The notes under the pieces: generated by a model
Seen by the model: the letters and a program-made list of their open reading frames with translations, nothing else
Database searches by the model: none
Told to the model about the DNA's origin: nothing
Assembly: GCA_017642485.1 (NCBI GenBank)
Contig: JAGCPC010000144.1
Coordinates: 1-48,571 of the forward strand
Origin: Prevotella sp.
Lineage (GTDB): Bacteria; Bacteroidota; Bacteroidia; Bacteroidales; Bacteroidaceae
Direction of reading: 5' to 3'
Length of the DNA: 48,571 bases
Shown here: positions 7,975-15,746 of the stretch, piece by piece
How the letters are laid out: every line of letters begins with the position of its first letter
Position numbering within the stretch: position 1 is the first letter of the stretch
Made by a program: the position numbers and the translations under genes

Positions 7975-9233
7975 CTGTGCACTACCGCCTTTACCGTCCC
8001 CTGTGCAAACATTATCGTTACTTCGTCACTCTCATGTAGTTCGGTAGGAGAGGTGACGGCAGCACCATCGTGGAGGGTCAGCGTATATCCCTTTTTGAGG
8101 ATGTTCTGGGGGTCGAGAGCAGAGATTTTCTGTTCGATGAGTTTTATTTTGTTGTTTTCTATAATTATTTGACGCTCAGCTATATTGTGTGTTTTAGTCA
8201 AATAATCCTTTAACTTATTTTCTTCACGTACTATCCTGATACTGACAGAGGCATTGCCACGTTGTTGTACGTTCTGCAGGAGTAGTCTCTCATGCTCTAT
8301 CCTCTGTCTTATAGCTTTGCCGATGCGGTCTGTGAGGTTGTCTATACGCATCATGGTATTTTCCAGGTTGCTCACAAGAAACTCGGCCACCGCCGTAGGA
8401 GTCTTGACGCTCACGCATGCTACGATGTCGAGTATGCTCTTGTCGCGGTCGTGTCCTATGCCTGTTATGACGGGCAGACTGAAGTTTGCCACATTCTCGG
8501 CAAGTGCAAGGGTGTCAAATCCTGACAGGTCAGCAGTACTACCTCCACCACGTATTATCACGACACAGTCAAAGGGGCGTTGCCCCGCAGTCGCTTGCTG
8601 GTGCCGGTGTATCTGGTTGAGAGCGTTGATGATTGATGACTCCACCTGTTCGCCCTGCATGATGGCAGCAAACAGCTGGGTCTCAAACTGAAAACCATAC
8701 GCATTGTCAGCCAATTGATTGCAGAAGTCACCATAGCCAGCTGCCGTAGGTGATGATATCACGGCTATTCGTTTGCAGAAGGGCGATATCGCGAGTTGCT
8801 TATTGAGGTCTATGACCCCCTCCTCGGTGAGTATGCGTATTATCTCCTGTCGCCTGCGAGCCATATCGCCCATGGTGTAGTTGGGGTCGATGTCGTCCAC
8901 CACCCATGAGAAGCCAAACGCCTCATGAAAGTTTGCCCTGACACATAGCAGCACCTTCATACCGGCACTCAGTGGCGACTGAGTCGTTTCCATAAATCGT
9001 CTGCTCACGCCCGACCATGTGTTTTTCCAACAGCATGCCCTTGCCTGAGCCAGTATGCTGCCATCATCGACCTTCTCTATCAGTTCCATGTAGCAATGGC
9101 CACGACTCTCCCTGATACCAGCCAGTTCTGCCTGCACCCAGTAGGCTTCAGGTAGAGCGAGGCTGATAGTCTCCCTTACCAGTCCGTTAAGCATGGACAG
9201 GGTCATCGGTTGGGTATCGTCAGTCAATATCAT
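7971..9233 (-). CDS. xseA: Exodeoxyribonuclease VII large subunit
   Basis: The large subunit of exonuclease VII, which degrades single-stranded DNA in repair. An N-terminal OB-fold (about 10-110) is followed by the catalytic region with PFCKRIAVISSPTAAGYGDF, VVIIRGGGSTADLSGFD, ITGIGHDRDKSILD and KTPTAVAEF. A coiled-coil segment and a C-terminal DPQNILKKGYTLT motif complete it. At 420 residues it is normal length. No xseB-like small gene lies next to it. The ATG at 9231-9233 is only five bases from the -7 box, so the mRNA is probably leaderless. The gene ends convergently on the NusG-like gene with a 3-base overlap and no terminator hairpin between them. Confidence 0.95.
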   Translation of the reverse strand: MILTDDTQPMTLSMLNGLVRETISLALPEAYWVQAELAGIRESRGHCYMELIEKVDDGSILAQARACCWKNTWSGVSRRFMETTQSPLSAGMKVLLCVRANFHEAFGFSWVVDDIDPNYTMGDMARRRQEIIRILTEEGVIDLNKQLAISPFCKRIAVISSPTAAGYGDFCNQLADNAYGFQFETQLFAAIMQGEQVESSIINALNQIHRHQQATAGQRPFDCVVIIRGGGSTADLSGFDTLALAENVANFSLPVITGIGHDRDKSILDIVACVSVKTPTAVAEFLVSNLENTMMRIDNLTDRIGKAIRQRIEHERLLLQNVQQRGNASVSIRIVREENKLKDYLTKTHNIAERQIIIENNKIKLIEQKISALDPQNILKKGYTLTLHDGAAVTSPTELHESDEVTIMFAQGTVKAVVHS

Positions 9234-9238
9234 CGTGG

Positions 9239-9268
9239 CAAAGGTACTAAAACGAGAGCAAACGACAA
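9239..9268 (-). promoter_or_regulatory. xseA promoter, CTCG class
   Basis: On the minus strand TTG (9268-9266), a 19-base spacer containing TTGCTCTCG, and TACCTTTG (9246-9239). Only five bases separate the -7 box from the ATG. Confidence 0.85.
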
Positions 9269-9287
9269 AATTTTTACATGCTATATT

Positions 9288-9317
9288 TTGTCGCTTAAGT
9301 TTTTTTTTATAATTTTG
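9288..9317 (+). promoter_or_regulatory. MATE pump operon promoter
   Basis: TTG 9288-9290, a 19-base spacer and TAATTTTG 9310-9317, with 22 bases to the ATG at 9340. Confidence 0.8.
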
Positions 9318-9339
9318 TGCACAAATTATTGCTTAAATA

Positions 9340-10695
9340 ATGAGTAACAAACAAGCTACATTAGAATTAGGAACACGTCCTGTAGGGAGTTTGCTCTTCC
9401 AGTATGCTTTGCCGGCGATAGTGGCGATGGTGGCATCGTCGCTATACAATATGGTTGACAGCATCTTCATAGGTCAGGGTGTAGGACCTCTGGCTATCTC
9501 AGGTCTTGCGGTGACGTTTCCCTTTATGAATCTCTCTGCTGCCTTTGGTGCAGCCATAGGAGTAGGTGCCAGCACCTTTCTCAGTGTCAAACTGGGTCAG
9601 CGTGACTACGATATAGCCAATCGCATACTGGGCAATGCCGTGATGCTCAACATTATAATAGGTGTAGCATTCGGAGGGCTGTGCCTGTTGTTTCTCGACC
9701 CCATACTACGTTTCTTTGGTGCCAGCGATGCCACCCTTCCTTACGCTGTGGCGTATATGGAGATAATACTGTTGGGCAATGTCTTCACCCACCTCTATCT
9801 CGGACTCAATGCAGTGCTGCGTTCTGCTGGCAAGCCCCGTCAGGCAATGAATGTCACCATCTTCACCGTGGTGATAAATGCACTGCTTGACCCCCTCTTT
9901 ATCTATACCTTTGACATGGGCATACGAGGTGCTGCCTACGCTACCATACTCTCGCAGATTATGGCGCTGTGCTGGCAGTGTAAGCAGTTTTCCAACAAGG
10001 ACGATCTCCTGCACTTCGAGCGCTCTAAGATGGGTGTCGATGCTGATATCGTCAAGAATATCATCAGCATAGGCATATCACCATTCTCGATGAATGCCTG
10101 TGCCTGCCTTGTCGTGATATTTATCAACAACTCCCTCATGCAGTACGGTGGTGATATGGCGATAGGTGCCTACGGCATAGCCAATAGGATAGCCTTCGTA
10201 TTTGTCATGGTGACAATGGGAGTATGCCAGGGTATGCAGCCTATAGCCGGATACAACTACGGGGCAGAGAACTACAACCGCATGTTTGAGGTGCTCCGAC
10301 TGGCGAGCATAGCGGGTACGGCGGTGTGTGCCGTAGGATTCGTTATCGCCATGTTCTGTCCAGCTCTGTGTGCCCGTCTGTTTACGTCCGATGCCACCCT
10401 CATATCTTATTCAGTCACGGCGATGAGGTATATGATGTCCCTCTTTATCATCATAGGAGCGCAGATGGTTATCATCCATTTCTTCCAGAGCATCGGCAAG
10501 GCAAAGGTCAGCATCTTCCTCAGCCTGTCACGTCAGTTGATATTCCTTGTACCCATGATAGCCATCCTGCCCCATTATATGGGCTTGGATGGCGTGTGGC
10601 TTGCCATGCCCCTCAGCGATGGCGTAGCAGCTATCATGGCATACGTGATGATATACATATACATACGAAAATTTAAGAGCCTACATAATGGATAA
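9340..10695 (+). CDS. MATE-family multidrug/cation antiporter
   Basis: A 451-residue protein with about twelve hydrophobic segments in two MatE halves. The family pattern LPAIVAMVASSLYNMVDSIFIGQGVG lies at residues 25-50. The second half begins with ISIGISPFSMNACACLVVIFINN, and MQPIAGYNYGAENYNR follows. MATE pumps extrude organic cations using Na+ or H+ gradients; the substrate here is unknown. It is the first gene of an operon, and its last codons overlap the start of the next gene by 8 bases, indicating translational coupling. Confidence 0.93.
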   Translation: MSNKQATLELGTRPVGSLLFQYALPAIVAMVASSLYNMVDSIFIGQGVGPLAISGLAVTFPFMNLSAAFGAAIGVGASTFLSVKLGQRDYDIANRILGNAVMLNIIIGVAFGGLCLLFLDPILRFFGASDATLPYAVAYMEIILLGNVFTHLYLGLNAVLRSAGKPRQAMNVTIFTVVINALLDPLFIYTFDMGIRGAAYATILSQIMALCWQCKQFSNKDDLLHFERSKMGVDADIVKNIISIGISPFSMNACACLVVIFINNSLMQYGGDMAIGAYGIANRIAFVFVMVTMGVCQGMQPIAGYNYGAENYNRMFEVLRLASIAGTAVCAVGFVIAMFCPALCARLFTSDATLISYSVTAMRYMMSLFIIIGAQMVIIHFFQSIGKAKVSIFLSLSRQLIFLVPMIAILPHYMGLDGVWLAMPLSDGVAAIMAYVMIYIYIRKFKSLHNG

Positions 10696-11314
10696 TCTGA
10701 TAATAAGTGTTGGCCGCCAGTTGGGTAGCGGAGGATGCGAGATAGCAAAGCTTCTTGCACAGCGCTTCGATTGTAAGTATTACGACAACGAACTGATAAA
10801 CATGGCAGCAGAGCGCAGTGGCTTCAATCCCAAGATTTTCGAGAAGCAGGATGAGAGTCATGGCATGCTCAGGTCCTTGTTTGGTTCCTTCTCAGGTCGC
10901 CTGGGGCGCTCCACGAGCAATTACTACGACAATGCCATGTCGCAGGAGTCACTCTTTCAGGTGCAGAGCGAGGTGATATGGCGGGCAGCCAAGAATGGCA
11001 ACTGCGTCTTTGTAGGACGCTGTGCCGACTACATACTGCGCAATAACCCAGGCCTCTTCAGCGTATTTATCACAGCCAACGAGGATGACCGCGTCAAGGC
11101 TGTCGCAGGACGTCACAACTGCGACTATGATACGGCTCGCAAGATCATACAGCGTAAGGAGACACGTCGCGCCAACTACTACAACTATTACACCAGCAAG
11201 AGGTGGGGCGCATCGCAGAGCTACGACCTCTGTATCAATAGTTCGTTGCTCGGCATAGAGCGCACGGCAGAGGTCATAGCCCAGATTATCAGTGAGACAA
11301 AGAAAACTTTCTAA
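10688..11314 (+). CDS. Cytidylate kinase-like family protein
   Basis: A 208-residue protein with a variant P-loop at the N-terminus, ISVGRQLGSGGCEIAKLLA (canonical members have GRQFGSGGREI). It then has YYDNELI, VFVGRCADYIL and the lid-like RKETRRANYYNYYT. These mark the cytidylate-kinase-like family (AAA_26), which is distinct from true Cmk and of unclear substrate. It overlaps the upstream MATE gene by 8 bases and shares its promoter. Pairing of this kinase-like family with MATE genes suggests a link but does not show one. Confidence 0.85.
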   Translation: MDNLIISVGRQLGSGGCEIAKLLAQRFDCKYYDNELINMAAERSGFNPKIFEKQDESHGMLRSLFGSFSGRLGRSTSNYYDNAMSQESLFQVQSEVIWRAAKNGNCVFVGRCADYILRNNPGLFSVFITANEDDRVKAVAGRHNCDYDTARKIIQRKETRRANYYNYYTSKRWGASQSYDLCINSSLLGIERTAEVIAQIISETKKTF

Positions 11315-11359
11315 CCATATATATATAATTAACTCAAACTTTTTTTCTCTCTCTCTCCC

Positions 11360-12547
11360 ATGAAGAAAATACTATTGTTAGGTTCAGGTGAACTGGGTAA
11401 GGAATTTGTCATTGCCGCTAAGCGAGCAGGACAGTATGTCATAGCATGCGACCGTTATGCCGGCGCACCAGCCATGCAGGTGGCCGATGAGTATGAGGTA
11501 TTCTCCATGCTCGATGGCGATGCCCTCGCCGCTGTTGTCAACAAGCATCGCCCCGACATCATAGTGCCCGAGGTGGAGGCTATACGTACGGAGCGCCTCT
11601 TTGACTTTGAGAAGCAGGGCATACAGGTAGTGCCATCAGCACGTGCCGTCAACTATACCATGAATCGTCAGGCTATACGTGACCTCGCAGCCAAGGAACT
11701 CGGACTGCGTACGGCGAAGTATTTCTATGCCAAGACATACGACGAACTCGTCGAGGCATCCAAGGAGATAGGCTTCCCCTGTGTCATCAAGCCCCTCATG
11801 TCATCCAGCGGTCATGGACAATCTACCGTCCACAGTGCTGACGAACTGCGCAAGGCATTTGACGATGCTATGGCTGGAGCCCGTGGCGATGTCAAGGAGA
11901 TAATCGTCGAGGAGTTTATACACTTCACCTCCGAGTTTACCCTGCTCACCGTCACTCAGAAGGATGCTCCTACGCTCTTCTGTCCTCCTATAGGCCATGT
12001 GCAGAAGGGTGGTGACTACCGTGAGTCATGGCAACCATACCATATATCTGACAAGGACCTCAAGGCAGCACAGGATATGGCTGCTAAGGTGACAGCATCA
12101 CTCACAGGCTATGGCATCTGGGGTGTCGAGTTCTTCCTCACCGATACTGGCGTGGTATTCTCCGAACTCTCCCCACGTCCCCACGATACCGGCATGGTGA
12201 CCCTCGGTCATACCACCAACCTCTCCGAGTTTGAGCTCCACCTGCGTGCCGTCTTAGGACTGCCCATCCACGATATCCGTCTCGAGCACGCCGGTGTGTC
12301 AGCCGTTGTCCTTGCTGACAAGGACTACTCCCGTGACGATATCATCCCCTACAACTTCGTTGATGCCCTCAAGGAGGAGTGCACCCGTGTGCGTATCTTT
12401 GGCAAACCCGAGGCACACTTCGGCCGTCGTATGGGCGTAGTGCTGTGTTATGGCGATGTCGATGCCGATGTCACCCAGCTTCGCGACAAGGCAAAGCGCC
12501 TTGCCACCACCGTACTGGGCACAGCCCCCTATATGGAGAAGTCATGA
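11360..12547 (+). CDS. purT: Formate-dependent phosphoribosylglycinamide formyltransferase
   Basis: PurT is an ATP-grasp enzyme that makes formyl-GAR from GAR, ATP and formate in purine synthesis. The N-terminal Rossmann-like segment [20 protein letters not shown] leads to [14 protein letters not shown]. The ATP-grasp core contains [46 protein letters not shown], and [13 protein letters not shown] near the end. At 395 residues it is normal length. The ATG follows a pyrimidine tract with no obvious ribosome site. Its TGA overlaps the trmO ATG as ATGA. Confidence 0.96.
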   Translation: MKKILLLGSGELGKEFVIAAKRAGQYVIACDRYAGAPAMQVADEYEVFSMLDGDALAAVVNKHRPDIIVPEVEAIRTERLFDFEKQGIQVVPSARAVNYTMNRQAIRDLAAKELGLRTAKYFYAKTYDELVEASKEIGFPCVIKPLMSSSGHGQSTVHSADELRKAFDDAMAGARGDVKEIIVEEFIHFTSEFTLLTVTQKDAPTLFCPPIGHVQKGGDYRESWQPYHISDKDLKAAQDMAAKVTASLTGYGIWGVEFFLTDTGVVFSELSPRPHDTGMVTLGHTTNLSEFELHLRAVLGLPIHDIRLEHAGVSAVVLADKDYSRDDIIPYNFVDALKEECTRVRIFGKPEAHFGRRMGVVLCYGDVDADVTQLRDKAKRLATTVLGTAPYMEKS

Positions 12548-13263
12548 AAGTCGTAGCACGTTTTCACTCACCCCTCACAAGCAAGTTTGGCACCCCACGT
12601 CAGGCAGGAGTAGTATCATCCCTGCCTGGCGTGATAGTCTTTGACAGAGCCTTCCGCTCACCTGACGCCATCCGAGGCATCGAGGGCTTTGACTACCTAT
12701 GGCTGATATGGGGTTTCTCTGCCAATAGGAAGCAGGCGACCCCCTCCTCCCATGACCACGACACATCATCCCTTACCGTCCGTCCACCGCGTTTAGGTGG
12801 CAACGAGAGGGTAGGGGTCTTTGCCTCACGTAGCCCCTACCGTCCCAACGCCATCGGGCTGTCGTCCGTCAAGATACACCATATAGACTACCATGCCCCC
12901 GATGCCCCTGTCATACACGTAGAGGGAGCAGACCTTATCGATGGCACACCCATCTACGATATCAAGCCCTACATACCCTATACCGATGCCCATCCCGAGG
13001 CGCGAGGAGGATTTACCGACCAGGTGCTATGGCGACCACTACGCGTAGTCCTGTCAGCCGAAGCGGAGCAGCAGCTCAGCGCCCCCGATTATCAGGCTCT
13101 CAGCGACCAGCGCCACGTATGGCAACAACTCTTGCAGCAAGACCCCCGTCCGCACTATCATGACGATCCTCAGCGCCGCTACGCCATGTCCTATGCAGGG
13201 TACGATATCCTGTTCACTGTAGCCGACGACACCCTGACAGTCGTAGATATCCGAAAGTTGTAG
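12544..13263 (+). CDS. trmO: tRNA (adenine(37)-N6)-methyltransferase TrmO
   Basis: TrmO (YaeB/TsaA) uses SAM to methylate the N6 of t6A37 in tRNA-Thr. Typical sequence includes [34 protein letters not shown], and [19 protein letters not shown] with its arginine-rich SAM-binding segment; [19 protein letters not shown] follows. The open frame extends 55 codons upstream into purT, but I chose the ATG at 12544. It overlaps the purT TGA by 4 bases, and the N-terminus then matches the family. That gives 239 residues. It is cotranscribed with purT. Confidence 0.93.
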   Translation: MKVVARFHSPLTSKFGTPRQAGVVSSLPGVIVFDRAFRSPDAIRGIEGFDYLWLIWGFSANRKQATPSSHDHDTSSLTVRPPRLGGNERVGVFASRSPYRPNAIGLSSVKIHHIDYHAPDAPVIHVEGADLIDGTPIYDIKPYIPYTDAHPEARGGFTDQVLWRPLRVVLSAEAEQQLSAPDYQALSDQRHVWQQLLQQDPRPHYHDDPQRRYAMSYAGYDILFTVADDTLTVVDIRKL

Positions 13264-13272
13264 CCCATTTTT

Positions 13273-13303
13273 TTGCATATTCAAAATAAAAATAGTAACT
13301 TTG
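13273..13303 (+). promoter_or_regulatory. tRNA-Ser promoter
   Basis: TTG 13273-13275, a 20-base spacer and TAACTTTG 13296-13303, 19 bases before the mature tRNA. Confidence 0.75.
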
Positions 13304-13322
13304 CAAACCGAAACCACATAAC

Positions 13323-13410
13323 GGAGAGGTGCTCGAGTGGCTGAAGAGGCACGCCTGGAAAGCGTGTAACCGTCAAAAGCGGTTCGCAGGTTCGAATCCT
13401 GTTCTCTCCG
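13323..13410 (+). tRNA. tRNA-Ser (GGA)
   Basis: An 88-base type II tRNA with a long variable arm. The acceptor stem GGAGAGG pairs with TCTCTCC (one G-U) and the discriminator is G. The anticodon arm CACGC-CTGGAAA-GCGTG gives anticodon GGA, and the T arm has GGTTCGAATCC. CCA is not encoded. Confidence 0.96.
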
Positions 13411-13424
13411 CTCCAAAGAATTGA

Positions 13425-13450
13425 AACCCGCTGATTTTCAGCGGTTTTTT
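13425..13450 (+). terminator. Intrinsic terminator after tRNA-Ser
   Basis: The 7-bp stem CCGCTGA/TCAGCGG (13428-13444) with a TTT loop is followed by six T residues. Confidence 0.85.
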
Positions 13451-13771
13451 CTGTTTTCAACAGGAGAGGGTCCCCCAAAAGGGTACCCCATAAGATTTAA
13501 GTTTTTTTAATTTAACGCGTTACGTTTTCAGCACTTTACCATATTAATAAAGTGTTTTTTTGAATTATAGAAATCACCCTAAACTATATCTTGTCCTTCT
13601 CTTTCAAATAAAAAAATCGCAGAATAAACTGAAAAGTACCTACCACATTACTACACTTAATCAACCTCAGAGTTTATGAGGACCGAACTTTTTCTAACAA
13701 AAAACCTCTCCCGCCTACTGGTCCTAAAAAATCAAAAAAGCGTCCACCTTATATATGATAAAAGTGAACGC
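13451..13771. other. Gene-free AT-rich stretch downstream of tRNA-Ser
   Basis: No convincing coding region on either strand. Just after the terminator it has CAACAGGAGAGGGTCCCCC and AAAAGGGTACCCC, then low-GC sequence up to two minus-strand orphan genes. A position directly after a tRNA gene suggests an old integration site whose integrase is lost; that is inference only. Confidence 0.4.
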
Positions 13772-13801
13772 AAAAAAAAGTGCGCCCGTAGGCGACGGGC
13801 G
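13772..13801 (-). terminator. Intrinsic terminator of the small accessory operon
   Basis: The 7-bp stem CGCCCGT/ACGGGCG (13783-13801) closes a 5-base loop. Eight A residues at 13772-13779 give a U8 tail on the minus-strand transcript. Confidence 0.8.
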
Positions 13802-13843
13802 ACTTTGTTGTCAAACAGGGTACAGTTGAACCCTCGCCTATGG

Positions 13844-14104
13844 TTATACGTTGATGTTGTCAGCTGCACGGCGAATGCGGTCAGCAAGGTCATAGAGTGC
13901 TCCCTGCAACTGCATCTTCTCATCGTAGCTGAACTCAGTAGGCTTGCCGTTGCCGTCAATGCCGTCGAGTTTATGGTAGAGCCATGAATTAGATCTTCCG
14001 AAATAACGCTTTGAGAGATCAGCCCATGATATGGATATGAGCAAGTCCTTGAGTTGCTCTTTCATTGTTCCTACTCGCTGAAAATTCATTGTCATCGTTG
14101 CCAT
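13844..14104 (-). CDS. Small accessory protein, DUF5053-like
   Basis: An 86-residue protein containing ISWADLSKRYFGRSNSWLYH, then KLDGIDGNGKPTEFSYDEK and LYDLADRIRRAADNI. This closely resembles a small Bacteroidales family I know as DUF5053, found on mobile or accessory DNA. The family assignment is from memory. The pattern suggests a helix-turn-helix-like fold, but no function is established. Three in-frame ATGs lie within the first 14 codons, so the true N-terminus is uncertain. It lies downstream of another small gene, with a terminator of its own. Confidence 0.7.
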   Translation of the reverse strand: MATMTMNFQRVGTMKEQLKDLLISISWADLSKRYFGRSNSWLYHKLDGIDGNGKPTEFSYDEKMQLQGALYDLADRIRRAADNINV

Positions 14105-14154
14105 AGTCTCTTATTGTTTTTAGTGCCCACTCCCGAAGGATCTGAGTGTGTTGT

Positions 14155-14316
14155 TTAGTCTTCCAGAGGTTCGTCTAAGTATTCTGCGAATGTCCTTTCG
14201 ATGTAGTACCTTATCTCAGGTTCTCCGTTTGGGTAACTCTTTTTATAGTTTCTTACCGTTTCGATAAGGTCGAATTCAAGTTCTGTGAGTTTAAGCGTCC
14301 TTGCTTTCTGTTTCAT
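14155..14316 (-). CDS. Small conserved-looking hypothetical protein (53 aa)
   Basis: An ATG at 14314-14316 on the minus strand opens a 53-codon frame ending in TAA at 14155-14157. The protein begins MKQKARTLKLTELEFDLIET and contains RNYKKSYPNGEPEIRYYIE. It is charged and probably helical, like short proteins I associate with Bacteroidales accessory DNA; I cannot assign a function. It has a good promoter with paired operator-like repeats upstream, and the 86-residue gene follows 50 bases downstream, so the two probably form an operon. Confidence 0.7.
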   Translation of the reverse strand: MKQKARTLKLTELEFDLIETVRNYKKSYPNGEPEIRYYIERTFAEYLDEPLED

Positions 14317-14340
14317 TTATATCTGTTTTGCTTGACAACA

Positions 14341-14397
14341 CAAAGGTAGTACTTTTATTCGTATTACGCAAATGTTTAGTACGTTTATTTATACTAC
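14341..14397 (-). promoter_or_regulatory. Promoter with two operator-like direct repeats
   Basis: On the minus strand TTG (14371-14369), a 20-base spacer and TACCTTTG (14348-14341). Two 21-base direct repeats with consensus TAGTACNTTTATT..TA.TAC lie at 14347-14367 and 14377-14397, 17 of 21 bases identical and offset by exactly 30 bp. One overlaps the promoter spacer and the other lies just upstream, as expected of repressor or activator sites. Confidence 0.6.
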
Positions 14398-14454
14398 TCT
14401 TTAATTTCTTGACGTGTATCACGTTATAGTTGAGAAATGCAGTTTTTTTCTTCT

Positions 14455-14778
14455 TTATGCCAATAGCTTTAGTCCAACGATAGAAATGATGAGGGTAGTG
14501 ATGAAGAACAACCTCCAGAAGGTGGCTGGCTCGTGAAATACGAAGATGCCTACGAGCACTGTTCCTACGGCTCCTATACCTGTCCATACGGTGTAGGCTG
14601 TGCCTATGGGCAACGTCTGCGTAGCCTTGGTCAGCAATATCATACTAAGAAGGCAAAACACAAAGAATCCTCCCATCCAGCTCCACCACAGCACACCCTC
14701 TACTTCCTTGGCTCGACCAAGACAATAGGTAAACCCTGTTTCACACAGTCCTGCTATAATCAATATTATCCAGTTCAT
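14455..14778 (-). CDS. Small multidrug resistance (SMR) transporter, SugE/Gdx-like
   Basis: A 107-residue protein with four transmembrane helices. The conserved membrane glutamate is E13 in AGLCETGF, the proton/substrate coupling residue of SMR proteins. LPIGTAYTVWTGIGAVGTVL and GIFVFHEPATFWRLFF are typical of the family. The GIGAVGTVLVGI segment suits the SugE/Gdx (guanidinium exporter) subgroup better than QacE drug pumps, but I did not test this. No guanidine riboswitch is evident upstream. It is divergent from the FMN-binding protein gene. Confidence 0.88.
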   Translation of the reverse strand: MNWIILIIAGLCETGFTYCLGRAKEVEGVLWWSWMGGFFVFCLLSMILLTKATQTLPIGTAYTVWTGIGAVGTVLVGIFVFHEPATFWRLFFITTLIISIVGLKLLA

Positions 14779-14797
14779 TTCTGATTAATTTTCTCTG

Positions 14798-14828
14798 CAA
14801 AGTTACAATTTTTTTTCGTACATTTGCA
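14798..14828. promoter_or_regulatory. Overlapping divergent promoters of SMR and FMN-binding genes
   Basis: CAAAGTTA at about 14800-14807 is a TAACTTTG -7 box on the minus strand, 22 bases from the SMR ATG. TACATTTG at about 14819-14826 is a plus-strand -7 box for the gene at 14862. The two lie within 30 bp, so polymerase binding at one probably excludes the other. Confidence 0.6.
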
Positions 14829-14861
14829 ACAGAAACATTATAAACTAAAACCCCAATCATT

Positions 14862-15263
14862 ATGACTAATGCAGAAAAAGTAAGTGCTTTCCTCGATGAA
14901 GCCCAGATGTTCTACTTCCTCACCACTGACGGCGACCAGCCTAAGGGACGTCCATTCACCTTCCGTATGCTTGTGGATGACAAACTGTATTTCGGCACAG
15001 GAACATTCAAGAAATGCTATGCCCAACTCGTCGCTAACCCCAAAGTAGAGGTGCTGGCTGTAAAACCCACTGAGTTCATGCGCTATGACGGAAAAGTAAA
15101 ATTCGTCAAAGACGATGCCCTCACAGCCAAGGTACGTGAGATAATGCCACAAATCATGGCAATGTATGACAAGCACGGATGGGAGCTGGCACTCTTCTAT
15201 CTCGAAGACGGACATGCCGAAATTCGTGGCATGTTGGACCTGAAAGAAGAATTCGACGTATAA
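14862..15263 (+). CDS. Pyridoxamine 5'-phosphate oxidase-like FMN-binding protein
   Basis: A 133-residue single-domain split-barrel protein. The N-terminal EAQMFYFLTTDGDQPKGRPF, then LYFGTGTFKKCYAQLVANPK and ALFYLEDGHAEIRGM, fit the PNPOx-like family that binds FMN or F420-type flavins. The true PdxH enzyme is longer, and this protein probably acts as a flavin oxidoreductase or sensor of unknown substrate. ATG start after an A-rich leader. It is monocistronic, with a terminator directly downstream. Confidence 0.85.
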   Translation: MTNAEKVSAFLDEAQMFYFLTTDGDQPKGRPFTFRMLVDDKLYFGTGTFKKCYAQLVANPKVEVLAVKPTEFMRYDGKVKFVKDDALTAKVREIMPQIMAMYDKHGWELALFYLEDGHAEIRGMLDLKEEFDV

Positions 15264-15271
15264 ACTCCTAC

Positions 15272-15305
15272 AAGCGCTGGCATCTATGTCGGCGCTTTTC
15301 TTTTT
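15272..15305 (+). terminator. Intrinsic terminator
   Basis: AAGCGC (15272-15277) pairs with GCGCTT (15292-15297) across a 14-base loop, followed by a T-rich run (TTTTCTTTTT). Confidence 0.7.
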
Positions 15306-15348
15306 CCCACCCACAAACCCTGCGATGGTGAGGGGAAGTGATAAAGTT

Positions 15349-15379
15349 TTGTGATCTGGCGGGGATTGAATATCCCCAG
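15349..15379 (-). pseudogene. Relic copy of the tRNA-Arg 3' end
   Basis: The plus-strand TTGTGATCTGGCGGGGATT at 15349-15367 matches 18 of 19 bases of 15461-15479, the 3' end of the tRNA-Arg gene plus flank. The T-loop part is degraded. The copy lies 112 bp downstream of the tRNA 3' end, as an attachment-site duplication left by an integrative element would. The intervening 90 bp carry no gene. Confidence 0.6.
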
Positions 15380-15463
15380 CCCTGCCACGGGCTATCTACA
15401 AAAAAAATACCCTTCCTTTTCATTAAAAAGCAAGCTTTTATGAAAATTCAGGATATTTCATTG

Positions 15464-15537
15464 TGATCCGGCGGGGATTCGAACCCCGGACCCACAGCTT
15501 AGAAGGCTGTTGCTCTATCCAGCTGAGCTACCAGACC
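15464..15537 (-). tRNA. tRNA-Arg (TCT)
   Basis: A 74-base cloverleaf on the minus strand. Acceptor GGTCTGG pairs with CCGGATC (two G-U pairs). The D arm is GCTC-AGCTGGATA-GAGC, the anticodon arm ACAGC-CTTCTAA-GCTGT gives anticodon TCT, and the T arm is CGGGG-TTCGAAT-CCCCG. The discriminator is A and CCA is not encoded. It reads AGA codons. Confidence 0.95.
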
Positions 15538-15548
15538 GACCTTATATT

Positions 15549-15600
15549 AATTGACAATTGACAGTTGACAATTGACAGTTGACAATTGACAGTTGACAAT
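15549..15600. repeat. Heptamer array TTGACAA/TTGACAG
   Basis: Seven units alternating TTGACAA and TTGACAG, just upstream (minus strand) of tRNA-Arg. It is the first of three different heptamer arrays stacked in this 200-bp gap. Confidence 0.88.
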
Positions 15601-15615
15601 TTGCCAATTTGCGAG

Positions 15616-15623
15616 TGCAAAGG
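15616..15623 (-). promoter_or_regulatory. Probable tRNA-Arg -7 box
   Basis: TACCTTTG on the minus strand followed by CACTCGC, lying between two arrays. No clear -33 TTG is seen. The TTGACAR array lies between this box and the tRNA, so it would be part of the tRNA precursor leader. Confidence 0.5.
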
Positions 15624-15632
15624 TACAAAGAA

Positions 15633-15666
15633 AAGTTGAAAGTTGAAAGATGAAAGTTGAAAGTTT
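15633..15666. repeat. Heptamer array AGTTGAA
   Basis: Four to five units of AGTTGAA with one AGATGAA variant. Second of the three stacked arrays. Confidence 0.85.
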
Positions 15667-15686
15667 ATGAATAATTAATAATTTTC

Positions 15687-15742
15687 TTATCTATTATCTA
15701 TTATATTTCATCTATTATCTATCATCTATAATCTGTAATCTT
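15687..15742. repeat. Heptamer array ATTATCT/ATAATCT
   Basis: About eight 7-bp units (ATTATCT, ATTATAT, TTCATCT, ATCATCT, ATAATCT, GTAATCT) ending a few bases before the stop codon region of the 15747-16181 gene. Confidence 0.82.
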
Positions 15743-15746
15743 TCAG

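Noticed and set aside
12379-12543. Upstream extension of trmO into purT
   Set aside because: Family similarity starts at the ATG at 12544, which overlaps the purT stop as ATGA.
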